Of a stretch of 64,000 nucleotides of DNA, positions 12,582 to 25,164 are shown piece after piece. This DNA comes from Panagrolaimus kolymaensis (taxonomy: Eukaryota; Nematoda; Chromadorea; Rhabditida; Panagrolaimidae), in assembly GCA_028622995.1 (NCBI GenBank), contig JAJQJQ010000012.1, positions 1,550,001-1,614,000 on the forward strand, given 5' to 3'. The position numbers were made by a program, and so were the translations under genes. The notes under the pieces were generated by a model. The model ran no database searches. It saw nothing but the letters and a program-made list of their open reading frames with translations, and had not been told where the DNA came from. Each line of letters starts with the position of its first letter. Position 1 is the stretch's first letter.

Positions 12582-15119
12582 TAATAAAGAAAATCAACTG
12601 TCAATTCAATAATTATTTCGTAGTTTCAAATATAGCATGTTGATAAAACTCTAAAAAAATAAAAGTGCCTAACGGCGCAATCACAAAAAATAAGAATTGT
12701 TAAGTTTTTTTAATTGTAAAAAGGTTAATTACTTTCTCTTCTGACACATATGCGGAGTCTATTTTTTTTTATATTGTTTGTTTCTTCTTATTTTTTCTGT
12801 AAAATTTGTTTTATTTTAATTATTATTTTATTAAGTTCACAAAACAGCGGCACATCCTTGTCTTGTTTGGTTTGTTTACTGGTACTCATCACAACGGCCT
12901 AGCCTAAAAACCTTTTTCAATTTTAATTTATATTGTTAGTTATGTCTCTCTCTTTTATTTTAAAAAGAATATTTGAGGATCTCAAAATTGGTCTCATATA
13001 TAAATTGTTTTCCTATATTTTGGCAAAAGTATAATACATTTCAAATTTTTATAATTATTTTACTATATATTTAAATTGTTTGATTTTATTTGTACATTTG
13101 TTGTTGTTTAACTTAATTTTTGATAATTTTGAATGAAAAAAAAACTTAAACTTATATTAAAATTTTAAATACCTCTTATGGCGGGCCATGCTTATATATG
13201 TCTTATGTAATAATAGTACAAACCATATTAAAAAAATGTGACATATTAAATAAACGTTTAAATATATTATTTTTTTACTACGAAGCCAAAAATACAAAAT
13301 AAAAAGCACAACTACAAAACTTCAAGACATGGCGCTGAGTTATGAAAGTTATGGAGGTTTTTTTATTGGTGGATTGGACATTGTCCACAACGTTTCATTT
13401 TTAATAAAGAATTCGACATTAAAAAGTCAGAATTACAAACTAAGAGATTAGCATTTTTTACACGTAAACTAAAATTTTTAATACATTCAAAGTCCCTTTT
13501 TTTGACAGAAAAAGCAGAGCTTGAATTTTTAAAAGAGAAACAAGCCATCATCATTCTTTAATACTGTGAAGAAGAAAAAAAAAGGAATATAACATCATAC
13601 GAAGAAAAACATAAATGTTATCATTTCATTCATCACCTAATTGGCCGGCCAAAATCAAAAAAACAGGAAGCTATTTTTACAAAACAGTTACCGCGCTTCT
13701 TTGATAATTCACGTTTTTTTTATCGAGACAGCCGAATTTTTCTTTTTAATTATTACAAAAGTTGTTGTGTTTTTTTTCGTTGAATTAAATTGTTTTGTTT
13801 TCATTTATTTTTTTTGACGCAAGTTTTTATGTTATGATATTTATCATCTTAAAATAAATAATCAAAGTTAAAAACGGCAAAGTTGAAGTCGTCACAAAAA
13901 GAAAACCTACGTTTTTTTTGAAGGTTTTTTTGACAAACTTGAAAACGCGCTTTGTAATAAATCGAATTATTAAAATTTGATTTATTGAAAAAACATATGA
14001 AATTGTTTTATAAATTTATTAACTAAAATAGCCTTACTTCTTTCTTGTGCTCAGACATTGTAATAAAGTTCAAAATGACGTTGTGGAATCATTCGATATA
14101 AATAAACTAAATGAATTTCGATAGAATTTAGAGGGAGTATATTTTGAGGTATTTGAAATTTTGTGCTTTTAAACACTCACAATTTAAAAATAAAAAACTC
14201 AATGAGCACCAGCTAAACCAAAGCTGGATCAGGACTTAGAGAGTTGATAGAAAGGGGTGAAAATATAGGTGATGAATGGAATTATGTTTAACAAAAAAAA
14301 GAGAGCTTAATTTTATTCTGTTGAAATTTTTTTAACATTTTTAGATTATTCAGTTTAACTTTGGTATTCGATTTAGGGGATTTTAAATAACTTTAATACT
14401 CCTAAAATGCCACATTTATTCTTATTTCCCTGTTAACACTATTTATTTTAAGTTATTTCTTTTAGTTTAATTAATTATGTCCAAGACTAGAAGTCAATGA
14501 GAATAGCCAACAAAGATACTCCGCCATTTTAAGTAGGGAGGGATTATAAAGAGGATAAGTGCCGCCGGGCTATGTTGTCTAAATTCAGCTGGCCAATTTT
14601 TGTAGTTTATAAATAGTGTTACAATAATATTTATTTAATTTTAAGTGCCATGGAGGCTTCAGCTTTTTTTGGAATGAAATTATTGGACCTTGTTGGATTT
14701 CTTGTGATTTTAGAACTTTACCACTACTTTCATTTTCCATTATAAAATTAGCTTATTTAAAGAACTTTGATGTCATTTTAAATGTGCAAAAGAAAAAAGA
14801 CAAGTCCATTCATTCTTTTGTAATGCCTTTTACATGACATTAAAAAAAATTATACGATACGATTAAAAATGACTTCCCAAAAAAGAAAAGTCAGACTCCT
14901 AATTTTAATGTTAAAAAAAGTTTTTTGTCTTGCCAAAAAAATGTCATCCAAACTTTTTTCTTTCGACGTTGATGACAAACAAAAAAACTATTATTATAGC
15001 ATTATTAGAAAGAAAAAGATATGTATATTTAATTCAGATTTTGTATACTTCAGCCGTTTTTTATGCGATAAGCTTTGTTATAATTTTTTCCCCTCTCTCT
15101 CTCTTCATAAACTAAAGCC
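12582..15119. other. Spacer between the two Ly6-like genes
   Basis: The first ~330 bp is the probable 3' region of the upstream gene and contains a block at 12866-12907 that recurs after the second gene. The rest is A/T-rich with no convincing exon. Open frames such as 13363-13554 (minus) and 14869-15132 (plus) have low-complexity composition and no splice context, so they were not called. Confidence 0.55.
12866..12907. repeat. Conserved 3' block, copy 1
   Basis: This stretch shares a ~42-bp block with 16274-16317 downstream of the second Ly6-like gene. The common cores are ACTGGTACTC and ACAACGGCCTAGCCTAAA. Surrounding 3' sequence is only patchily alike, so the block seems better kept than its neighbourhood. 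It lies about 285 bp after the stop codon, in the same relative place as the other copy. Confidence 0.6.
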
Positions 15120-15152
15120 GCTCCGCCCATAGTTAGTTGGTTAAGGCGGAGC
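15120..15152. promoter_or_regulatory. GC-rich inverted repeat upstream of second Ly6-like gene
   Basis: GCTCCGCC at 15120-15127 pairs perfectly with GGCGGAGC at 15145-15152 across 17 bases. The same arms, with a longer loop of different sequence, occur at 11646-11690 before the first paralogue. The distance to the next acceptor-like site is about 240 bp here versus about 220 bp there. Retention of arms but not loop suggests that the GC-box arms or the stem are what matters. Confidence 0.55.
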
Positions 15153-15449
15153 TGCTGCAAAAAAATTATGTTCAACCCCTTTCTTGAATAAAAGCATATT
15201 TATGGCAAGCTTTTTTCATCGCTTTTCTTTGTCTTCATTCATATGCTTTTGCATCTTGAAGCACCTTCTTCTCTCAATATTCATTTTTATATAAGAATTA
15301 AATAGATATTTTAGGCGTGGTTTTTTTAATAATTGTCTTCTTAGACTTAAATGCTTCTGATGACTTTCTTAACTAAGTGTCTCTATTTTTAGGTAATAAC
15401 AGTGCACACGGCGCTTATTCGCTTTATTGTTAAAAAAATATATTTAAAA

Positions 15450-15990
15450 ATGTATTCAGTTATGAATGTTATCTCCAGGCCAATCATTTTTTCTATTGTT
15501 ATATTAGCGATATGTTATCAAAGAAGTTTAGCATTAACATGTTATGACAACACTGAGGTATTTACTTTTTCTTCCTTTCGATGAATGGTTTTAACTTATA
15601 ATGTTTTTAGGGAGGTGAAATGCAAGAAGTTACAAATGATGAATGGACTTTCTGCGCATTTATACCACCAGGAACAACAACAACAAATAAGGCACAAGTT
15701 TTTGGTATTGGTCCTGACACTGATGATCTATCGCCTTATATGATGGGCTTTGGCTCTAATGAGCCTGCTTATCAAGTGCTTACAATGTGCACATATGAAG
15801 TAATAGCATTTTTTTATGAAGAAAAAACTTAATTATACAAATCCTTTTCTAGAGATATGATTTCGCAGTGGTAACGAAAAAGCCTATGCCAGTGAATTAT
15901 CTATTTCGATGTGTGTGCAATTATGATAAATGCAATGAAGTAAATACATTTGAAAATTATTTATCTAATCTTAAACCTTCTGCTCAATAA
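15450..15990 (+). CDS. Small secreted cysteine-rich protein, Ly6/ET-module-like (paralogue 2)
   Basis: Three exons (15450-15557, 15611-15799, 15853-15990) join in phase 0 to give 144 residues. Residues 1-29 are a signal peptide ending in a segment shared with paralogue 1 (YQRSLALTCYD). The shared framework includes NDEWxFC, SPYM-GFG, YQVLxMCxYE and the terminal CVCNYDKCNE. The third exon is the most divergent part apart from that cysteine motif. An in-frame upstream ATG at 15402 would add 16 residues, but 15450 gives the better signal peptide and aligns with paralogue 1. The product is probably secreted and its partner unknown. Family assignment to Ly6/three-finger or ET module rests on cysteine pattern alone. 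Confidence 0.85.
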
Positions 15991-18900
15991 TTAATGAATG
16001 TACCTTATTTAAACAAAATATTCAAAAGCAATGGGAAATGGGATTTCAAATGTTTCGAAAAAAACTCTAAAAAAACTTGTTAGCCAAAGTTGGCGCAGCA
16101 TCATTGAAAAAAGAATTGTAAATTTTCATAGATTTTTTATTTTATAAAAATTTTTCATGTATCCATATTTTTTACGGAGTCTTTTATATCTTTTTTTAAA
16201 TTCTTTCTATCTTTCGTTTTCATTACTGTAATAGCGACGGAGCACAAAAACATTTATGAAAGCGATAGGATATTTTGGTTTGTTTTTACTGGTACTCTCA
16301 ACAACGGCCTAGCCTAAATAATTTTTATATTACAAATTTTTAATTTAATATTATTTTCTTTTTGATCTCTAAAATTTTTTCGATCTCTCTTATTTATAAA
16401 AAAAAATAGCAATGGCAAAATTATTTTATGATACATTTTAATATTGTGTTTTATTTTTCTTTCACTTTTGTAATTATTTTTTACTTGTTGCTTTATAGAA
16501 TTTTTGGCTGGGCCAAACTTTTTTTTTCTTTTTGTATACTTAAAATTTTTGGCCGAAAATGTGACTAAAAAAAAAATAAATTTTATAAATTGTTAATTTT
16601 GAATTGAAATACACACAACACAAAAAAACTTTGATTAACAATATAATTTTTTTTATGAAACCGATGCTGTTTGTTAAAACGGCGCTACAACTTTCAAAGA
16701 TCGGAATTATTTTAAAAAAAAGAGATTATACAAAACCAAAAAGGAAAAAAAGAAAGAAGTATGACTGATCCTCTTTCTTTTTTTTCTTTAGCTGATGATG
16801 TATTTTTTATATTAATTAATTTAATGGATTCTTTTATCAAAGCTTTAGCCGCCACCGACAGAAAAAAGCGAGCGAGTGATGAAGGCATAAGTAACTTTTT
16901 GAAAACAAAAAAAAGTAAGAGACTTGACTCATGAAATCATTTTAGCTCATAAATTTTTTATAATATTTTTTATTGAAGTTTAGAACAAAAAGTCTGAACC
17001 AAAAATATGTGAGAAAAAAAACGTAAAAAAGCGCCCACTAGAGACGTAAGAATATTTTTAGAGATCATAAAAAGATGACCTTTCGCGATGGAAAAAATTA
17101 AGGCATTTTTCTTGTTTGCTATACTGGTTTAGGTTTGATGCCTTCTGGAAAAAGAAATGAAACATTGAAAATTTGCAAATGAGCAAATAAAAAAGTAATA
17201 TTAACCGTTCTTCGACGGCAAACCTCACTTCGATAAGCTATGAAAAAAATAGAGGGTTTTGATACATATATAAAAAGGCTTTTCTTTAATATTCATTTCT
17301 TAAACCTCTAGGATTTTTTTATATCTTTTGGATTTTCAATGGAGCATGGAGCCATAAAATAATATTGCAAAGAATATGCTGGTTGGTATTCACAGAAAAA
17401 ATGTCTGAGTTTCTTCATAATTTTTTTAAAATCATTTTTGTCATTTCATGCTTTCTTCCAGCTATTTTTTTTGTTATGATGCAAGTGTCTAGGATCTTAA
17501 TGTCCGAGAAATATTTTCAGTTAGCCCACCATGTGGCCTTTGAATTTAAATTTTGATACGAAATATTTTATTTCAAAGTCAAAGTCAAAATAACGGAAGT
17601 CCTTTATTTTTTTATTTTTTCGAGAAAAGCCCAAAAAACGCCGACGTCAAAAGTATCAAAAAGCAATGCCAATTTTTTATGGTCCAAAAATTTCATGGTT
17701 GATGGATGTTGTTACTACATTAAACAATCAAGTGCATTCCATTCCTTTTACACCACCTTCACAAATATGTCGACGTAGGCGAATTAAAAAAAAAGCAGCA
17801 GATAGATCATTGGCGACTCAAAAGTTTGTTATACAACTTTTTTAATATTGCATTTTTAAAGACTATCAAAAATGATGAAAGGGAAAAAGTTTTTTTGGCA
17901 AACTTTCTATTTCAATCAAACTATAAACTTTTAATTTTAGAAACAAAAACAAATGTTTATCACATGAAAGAGTGTCTTTCATATTTCTTGCTATTTTTAT
18001 TATTATCATTTTTGAAAAATAAATACCTCAAACACCTGACACATTTTTTTGTGCAAATTATTAAACCTTTTTTTAAAAATAAAAAAAATAACAATTGGGT
18101 GGTCAGAGATTATTGCAAAACAACAGATGATGATGATCCATCGTCACAACTTCTTCTTCGCCTTCGGCGGCTGCATCAAAAAATAGATATCATTTTACAT
18201 AGCTTTATTTCATGTTTATCGTTTGAAAACCAACCAAAAGGCTTATGGATAAGAAAAAATAGGGAACATCTTTATCTATTTTATCCGTTTTTCTTTTTAT
18301 AATTTAATATATAACAAAGAAAATCATGAGAAGATTAACACGAAAAAATAAAAGTGTTTTTTATTGCATTTTTTTTAGCATAAATAATATTATTTACTAT
18401 AACACATGTGACAAAACATATAATATTACTCTTTACTTTCGTTTTTTTTCTTTATTCTTTATGTGATGATCCAAGAAGCAGAATAAAAAATATTTTAATC
18501 TTAACCAGATTAAGTGTCATTCATTTTTTGTTGTTTGTTTGAAGAAGCAAAAAAGCAAGCAATAAATGAAGAAAAACGCGGAACGGAAGTGTTACTTTTA
18601 ATAGATTTTTTTCATGAAAATAAAGCCACAGGGCAATATACCGTAACCTCTTCCTCAAGAGAGGGGGAAGAAAATAAAAAAATATGTACTATATTATTGT
18701 CCTCTGTTTACTTTTTTTACGTCAAACAAATAATAAATTAATCTTATGCAAAAAAAATTTGCTTAATAAAATAAACAACAACCTTTCTTTATTTTCCTTT
18801 TTTTGAGTGTTCATCGTTTGGTTTTTGAAAATAGTAATCATCGTCTGTTGCTTTCTAAAAACAGATTCCCGGTTGTAAAATACAAAAAAGATTAAACCCA

Positions 18901-19482
18901 CTAAAACTAAAACTTGCTTTATTTGAATGAAATTAATTGCATCTTTTTTTTCTTCTTTTCATTGTTTTATTTTTAATTTTTAACAATACAAAAGAATTAA
19001 ACATAATTTTTATTTCTAAAGATTCTCAATGAGAATTGTGGTCATTAAAACCTCCTCAAAAGACAAGATGCAAAGAAATTGGAAAAGTTTTTTTTTTTGC
19101 GTTGGTGGAAAAAGAGTTTTGTTGTTTTTCGGGTTATTGATGATAATTATACATATTTATTGTCTTATTTAACTACAAGTCTTACAAGAATCGTTTATGT
19201 GTACGTCAAAACTTAGAAAAATTTTGAAAGTGGGTTAACAACAATATTTTTTTTTTCGGGTTGTATCAAACAAGGAAATTGCATAATTTCTTTTTTTTTT
19301 GACTACTTGGCACGAAATTTTATGAAAGTGTATTGTCAAATTTTTTGTTTATTTATTTTCGATAATAGGATATGACACAAAATTAAATGTTTGGTTACAT
19401 AAATAGATAATGAAATTATGTTTAAAAAAATAAGTAACGTCAAAAAAGATGTTAGATGTATTTCCGCTTAAAACCCACTCAT
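15991..19482. other. 3' flank of second Ly6-like gene and A/T-rich spacer
   Basis: The first ~330 bp parallels the 3' region of the first paralogue, including the conserved block at 16274-16317. Beyond that I see no supported gene. The longest frame (17826-18302, plus, 158 codons) reads as translated A/T-rich noncoding DNA, with no domain, no signal peptide and no splice partner. Confidence 0.55.
16274..16317. repeat. Conserved 3' block, copy 2
   Basis: Second copy of the block described at 12866-12907, placed about 285 bp after the stop codon of the second Ly6-like gene. Both copies contain ACTGGTACTC and ACAACGGCCTAGCCTAAA with small differences in spacing. It could be part of a long 3' UTR, a transcription-end element or an enhancer that was duplicated with the gene. 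Confidence 0.6.
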
Positions 19483-19935
19483 TTTTTAAAACACTTTTTA
19501 CGATTGATATAATATTCTATTTGTCTAATTGAATGGAAAAATCTTTAAGTTAAACTGTCAAAAATCCCAAAAAATGTGTGGATTAGTTCTAAAATGGAAG
19601 TAATAACAGTTTAAAAATCAGCATTTTTGCGTCTATAAACCTTAGAAAATATTTACCGTTGTCATAATATTAATGTATGATTGAATGGAAAAATGTTTAA
19701 GTTAAACTGTCAAAAATCCCAAAAAAAAGTGTGGATTAGTTCTAAAATGGGAGTAAAAGCAGTTTATAAACCCGCATTTTTGCGCCTATAAACATTAGAA
19801 GATTTTTACCATTGTCAAAATATTATTGTATGATTGAAAAATATTTGTTAAACTGTTAATAATCTCCAAAAAAGGATTAGTACTAAAATGGGAAAATTTA
19901 AAAAAACTGCATTTTGCGCCTATAAACTTTAGAGA
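19483..19935. repeat. Degenerate tandem repeat, ~152-bp unit
   Basis: Unit starts are visible at 19529, 19681 and 19834, giving periods of 152 and 153 bp. Each unit begins TTGAATGGAAAAAT or a decayed form. It then carries TTAAACTGTCAAAAATC, a GTGGATTAG-TCTAAAATGG core, GCATTTTTGCGCCTATAAAC and a tail ending in TTGTATGA. Units 1 and 2 are very alike; unit 3 is shortened to about 100 bp. The tail of a further partial unit precedes unit 1 (from about 19483). No coding potential is evident. Confidence 0.85.
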
Positions 19936-22900
19936 ATTTGAAATAAATCTTAAAAAAAAATAAAAACCATTGGTATGGTTTTTTTTTCATTTTTGCATGA
20001 TTTCGATAAGAAGCTTAAATCTATTTTATATAGCTTGCAATTTAAAAAACCAAGATTTATATCCATTTTTTTTTATCTTATCACTTGACACTTTAGTTTA
20101 ATAACAATTCTTTAAAGATACCAAACAGCGATTTAGAAAAATACAAAAAAACGCAAAAAAATCTTTTTTTAAGAGGCTAAACTACTATGAAAACGTTACA
20201 GTAATGTTGTATGAAAGCGAATGTTCGAGAACTCTTAAGGGTAAGATTTTTTTTTCTTCTGGTCTAAACTTTACCGTACACCTTTTCAGGGCTCTTCTTT
20301 TGTATTGGCTCTTATTTCCGGCACATTTTTAATGACTAAATGAAAAATTTCTTGACCTTTTAAAAATTGCACTTGTAATTTTAAGAAAACAGCTGCTACT
20401 TTACCCTTTTTTTCCAAGGAGGTCTAAATATGCCACTTTTTATAAAGCAAAGTTTATTAGACATTCTGCGTTCATACGAAAAATTCAAAATGTTTCACAA
20501 TTTTAATGACGCAAAAATTTTTATCAATACATCTCTCATTTTTTTTATAAAACTTTTTTTCAAAATTCATAATTGATCGTATTTCTTTTTCTTTCTCTCT
20601 AAAAACCATGAAAATGCAAAATCTCTTTAAAGAACAAATCAAACGGATGATCAAAGAAATAAGCTTAAAAACCTTTCTTTTTTTTTTTGCAGAAAAAAAT
20701 ATTTTAAAAATGGCAGAGCGAAAACACAAAATGAAAAATATTGAATTTTTTTTTGTGCGTAAATAATATGTATAAATCTTCTTTTTTTCCCCTTCAATTT
20801 TTAGTTAGATATGGTTATAACTTTTACTACAGCAAAGAAGAAGAAAAAAGAGATAATCAACCAAAAAAGTCACATGGATTTCATTCAAAAAATTTTTAAT
20901 ATTATTTAGCGAAAAATTTTTGAGCTATTACTTATTCCAAACAGCTCAACAAAAAAGTTTGTATTGGTACATAATATTTTTTCAAGCAAAAAGAAGAGTA
21001 ATAACAAATACAAATGAATTTTTGTAAATTTTTTATTTTACTTTGATTAAAAATCTCGTTAGTTAGGTGGCCATGCAACGAGAAAAAAAATTATAAACAG
21101 ATCTTCGCTTCAAAAACATTAGTAAAAAAATTTGTTCTTTGTAAAAAAATGTTCTGAAATTTTGGTTATTCTAAAATCCTTCTTTATCTCGGATTTGGAT
21201 TTCACAATTTAGCTCACATGTTTTTATAACAAAAGCCAAACTAATAGGGTTGTTAGACTCTAAAGCTTTTGGAAAGAATCGAATGTTCCGGAAATGATCA
21301 TCCAATTTTAGACTATTGATGTCTAAAATTAGGACATCAATTTCAAATGAACAAAAAATAAATATTATTATATTTTATTTTAGGATTCTAGACTAGAACA
21401 AATTAATCTTTGTTCACAGTTTGACCGATGCTGCTGTAATTGCTAGCCAGCAGCCTCCACCACTTTCCTGTCCTAAAGTGTTGATAGAAATTAATAATTT
21501 TGTCACTCATTTTTTACTCCAGTAATAATTAGTCTTTTTTGTTCTTTTCCTATCCTTTTTTTCTAAAAATAAATACCACAACAGAAAGAAGAGCAACTTC
21601 ACTGCTATATTAGGGATATTGGAAACCATCGTTTAATAGCGTTGGTCATCACGAAAATTGCTTTTTAATTGTTTGAAATTGCTACCTCATTTTTTTATTA
21701 TTAATCTTTTATATTTTACTGCTGCTCGTTGCACATTTTGTTTTTGCTGCGTCGTTTCCGAAAAACGTTCACAAAATAATATTTTAAGGAAAAAAACATA
21801 TAAATATAAATAAATATATATAGAAATAAAGAAAATCTATAAAAAGAAAGATGAGGGAAAAAGCAATTTTTTATTTTTGTGCCAAAAATAAAATTGTGTG
21901 CTAAATTTGAAACAGATGAAAGTTAAATATAGAAAAATAAAAATAAAATAAAAATTGCAATGAAAGATAAAGGTTTAAAAATAAAACCTTTCTTAGATGT
22001 TTTTATTTTTTGCAGAGAAAATTGAAAAAAGAAAAAATGGTTGCCAAAAACGGACTTGATTAAAAAAAATATGCTAATCGCTTGCTTACTTATGGCACCC
22101 ATGAATATGAATACCTTATATGAATTTAATTATGCATGTGGTACTCGAGAAAAAAAAATGAATAAAACCGTAATCCTTAATTTTATTTTTGCGCCACATA
22201 CATATATGTTTATTGATAAAGTCTTAAGATTTTTGAATTAATCAAGAAAAAGAAAAAAAACGAAAGAGGATAAGCTAAAACTGACAAAAAAAATTTGGTC
22301 TCAAGGTATTCCTTTTTTTTCTTCTCGAAGAAACATCATCATCAAAAAATTTTTAATAAATAGATAGATGTTTTTGACAAAATCTTCTTAATTTTTTATT
22401 TTTCAGTCATGCTAAAAGTGCACATTTTCTTTATCCCTTTTTTTATTATCATAAAACATATTTTTTTAACAGCTCCGAAAATGGAAGGATTAATAAACCT
22501 TTGAAATTTTTTTTCGTCTTTTGCGTTTTGTTGAACTTTTTAATTAATCCTTTTAGCCTCTCTTTCAACAACGAGGTGGCTTCCGTTCATGACTTTTTTC
22601 ATGTTTTTTTATTTATTTGTATATGTTTCTTCTCATTCCGTTTTTCTCCTACACTCTTAAGAAAACGTCATTCAAATATAACTAAGAAAAGAAGGGGAAA
22701 GATAAACAAAATTAAATAAAATAAAGATATAATAACACAAAGTTCAAAAGCAAACCTAAGCAGCAGATAGTTAGCCTGCTTGTTTACTTCCTGGAGCTCT
22801 TCCAAAAACCACATGTGATGATGCTCAATCTCAATGCCTTAAGGGTTTCGATATTTGAAGAAGAAAAAAAGAAAAAACGAAAATCAAAACATTTTATATT

Positions 22901-24128
22901 TTGTTTATTTGTTTTATATGCAACAATTAATAAAATAAAATTGTTTTTAAAGTTTTTTTCTTTACTTTGCAAAAAAATTATTATTTTTTTATTCGATGAA
23001 TGAAAAATAAAATAATTTTTTGAGGGTAAATAAGAGTTTAACCGGAAACTACCAGCAAAAGAAAAAGAAAGTTTGAAATTGTTTAAAAGTAAAATTCTCG
23101 TCATTTTTTTAAATAATTTTTGTTGCAATTTAAAAAACGTCGACACCAATTTTCTGATATTACTATGTATATTTTTTTATAAAATTTAAAGTTAGACTCT
23201 TTTTAAATGTCTATAGTCGCCTGCTAAATTAACAGGTGACCATACACTTACGCGTCGTCGTAGGTAATAGCAACAGATATTTTGCTTGAACAACGTTTAA
23301 AACTTTCTTCACTCCTCTTCTCAATGATGCATCAGAGATTAAGAATATCTTTTACTCTTCTCTTCTTTTTTTGTGTTTGGTAATGGTGTGATTGTTTAAG
23401 TAACAATAAAAGGAAGCATTTAAAGACTTTATTTTAAAACGTCACAATTTTAAAATAAAAATTTTAGTTGAAGGCCGTTTGTTGTTGGTTGAGACTTTGG
23501 AGGTTTTAAAAAGGCTGAAAAGCTGTTATTTCTATACATAGTATATCTATCTATGTATTTTGCACAAGCAAAGAGAGGTGATGACGAAACATTGCTATTA
23601 CTACTTCATCTTATTTTGCTTTCTCAAGAGGAAACAAATCATTGAAAAATAAAAAAATTTTTTATTGACTTTGATGATGACAAAAGAGGAAAATAGAGGG
23701 AGAGAAAGCGAGTCCAACGATGGAACATTGAAATGGCATTTTTCCAAGGTCAATAAAACGGAAGAAAAAACGGTTTCAACAAATATTTATATTTGTTTTT
23801 AAAAGGTTAAACTCAAAAAAACAAAAGCAGCTGTACATAAAATGATGGAATCAAAGTATCAATGATCCATCCAATTTGGAGTCAACATAAATGTAAAAAT
23901 AAAAGTACTAAAATATGTGTTTATAGAGTATTGGATACATGTCACGAAAAGATACCATATAAGCTCGTTAGCGCTATGAGTAAAAAATATGAAAACTCAA
24001 ACCAAGTCTTTCACCTTCAAGTCAACAAACAGCATATGATTTGGCATCAAAAATATTTATTATATTTTTACAAAGTACATACAAAGTCAGTAAATTTTAT
24101 AAATGTAAAATCCAAATTCATGTTTATA
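19936..24128. other. A/T-rich region without supported gene
   Basis: It contains homopolymer runs, the hairpin pair at 21304-21341 and several chance open frames (22501-22719, 22784-23149 minus, 23862-24146). None has a domain or splice context. Confidence 0.55.
21304..21341. other. Two interlocked inverted repeats
   Basis: AATTTTAGAC (21304-21313) pairs perfectly with GTCTAAAATT (21321-21330) across a 7-base loop. The overlapping segment ATTGATGTC (21315-21323) pairs perfectly with GACATCAAT (21333-21341). Because the two stems share bases 21321-21323 and loop sequence, they exclude each other. Flanking CC and GG extend the first stem past a one-base bulge. No gene is known around it. Confidence 0.5.
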
Positions 24129-25164
24129 TCAATTATTATTAGTTGATGCAACATCAGCAGCAGGAGCAGCATCACCACCTTCAGCAGCAGCAGCACCGTC
24201 AGCGACAGGAGCAGCAGCAGTAGCACCACCACCATTTTCAGCAATAAGTTTATCCATTTCAGATTTTGTGAATGCACCAGAATCAATGGCTTGTTGAGCT
24301 AATTCAGGATCATCTTTAACTCTTTGAGCAAATTCTGGATCATTTTTCATTGCAGCAGCAGATTGTTCCTTGATTGCAATTTTCACAGCTTCATTAAATC
24401 CACAACGTTCCCGCATCATAATTTTTGCAACATCTGGACCACCTTTTTTGACTGCACGATCAACAGCATCTGCATCAAGTTCAAATCCACGAGCATCCAA
24501 TTCTTTTTCAAGGTTTGCAGCTTCTTCATCACCAATAACTCGACGAATTTTTGCCATATTCTTTTCATGTTGTTCTCGTGAGATTCTTGCTTGATTGGGT
24601 TGTCCACCATTTTTAGAGAAAGCATTTTGTTGTTTGTCAATTTCAGCATTTGTTTGAATATGAATTTCTGTTGGTCCACCATGTTTTTCTTTTAATGCAT
24701 TTCGAAATACACAATAGCGCAAGATTGCCCAAATTATTATTCCTAATACTGAAAAAATGAAAAGTGTTAACAAAGGAAGAATAAAGGATAATAATAGCCA
24801 TCACATGACTAGGCTTATATGACAATAAGCACAAAAATGCAGACAAAAGGTTTGAAACGCGAAGATTTAAAAAAAGGAAATGATGAACTTTTTAATAGAG
24901 TAAGAAAAAATAATGGCATAACATGAAAGTAGAAATAAAGCATCGACAAAGTTTAACAAAATAGTTTTTAAGAATTCCGAATTCACGCAACATCTTTGGC
25001 AAAAGATAATTTCATTACAGTATCATGCTTCCAATGAATCATGAAGAATGCCTTCCCCGGCTATTAAAAAATAACATACTTATAAGTCCAATTTCAATTC
25101 CAATAGGAGCATAATCATGAATGTCAGTATTTTCTGGTGTAGTTGAAGTTGAATTCGTCGCCAT
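24129..25164 (-). CDS. Unrecognised single-pass membrane protein with Ala/Gly-rich tail
   Basis: Two exons on the minus strand (25164-25080 and 24748-24129) give 234 residues. The split codon at the junction restores an unbroken hydrophobic stretch, roughly residues 21-40 (IGIEIGLIILGIIIWAIL), followed by RYCVFRNALKEKHG. With no signal peptide and a short polar N-terminus, a type III (N-out) topology is likely. The ~190-residue cytosolic part is charged and helical, with a repeated Asp-Pro pattern (KNDPEFAQRVKDDPELAQQA) faintly like STI1/DP-type helical repeats. It ends in a low-complexity Ala/Gly tail. The exon structure, codon usage and clean splice sites make it a confident gene, but I do not recognise the family. 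Confidence 0.8.

Noticed and set aside
17826..18302. 158-codon open frame on the plus strand
   Set aside because: Composition is that of translated A/T-rich DNA (Phe, Leu, Lys, Asn runs); no domain, no signal peptide, no splice partner or flanking regulatory context.
22784..23149. 121-codon minus frame
   Set aside because: Low-complexity Phe/Lys/Asn composition, overlapping an equally open plus frame; typical of A/T-rich spacer.
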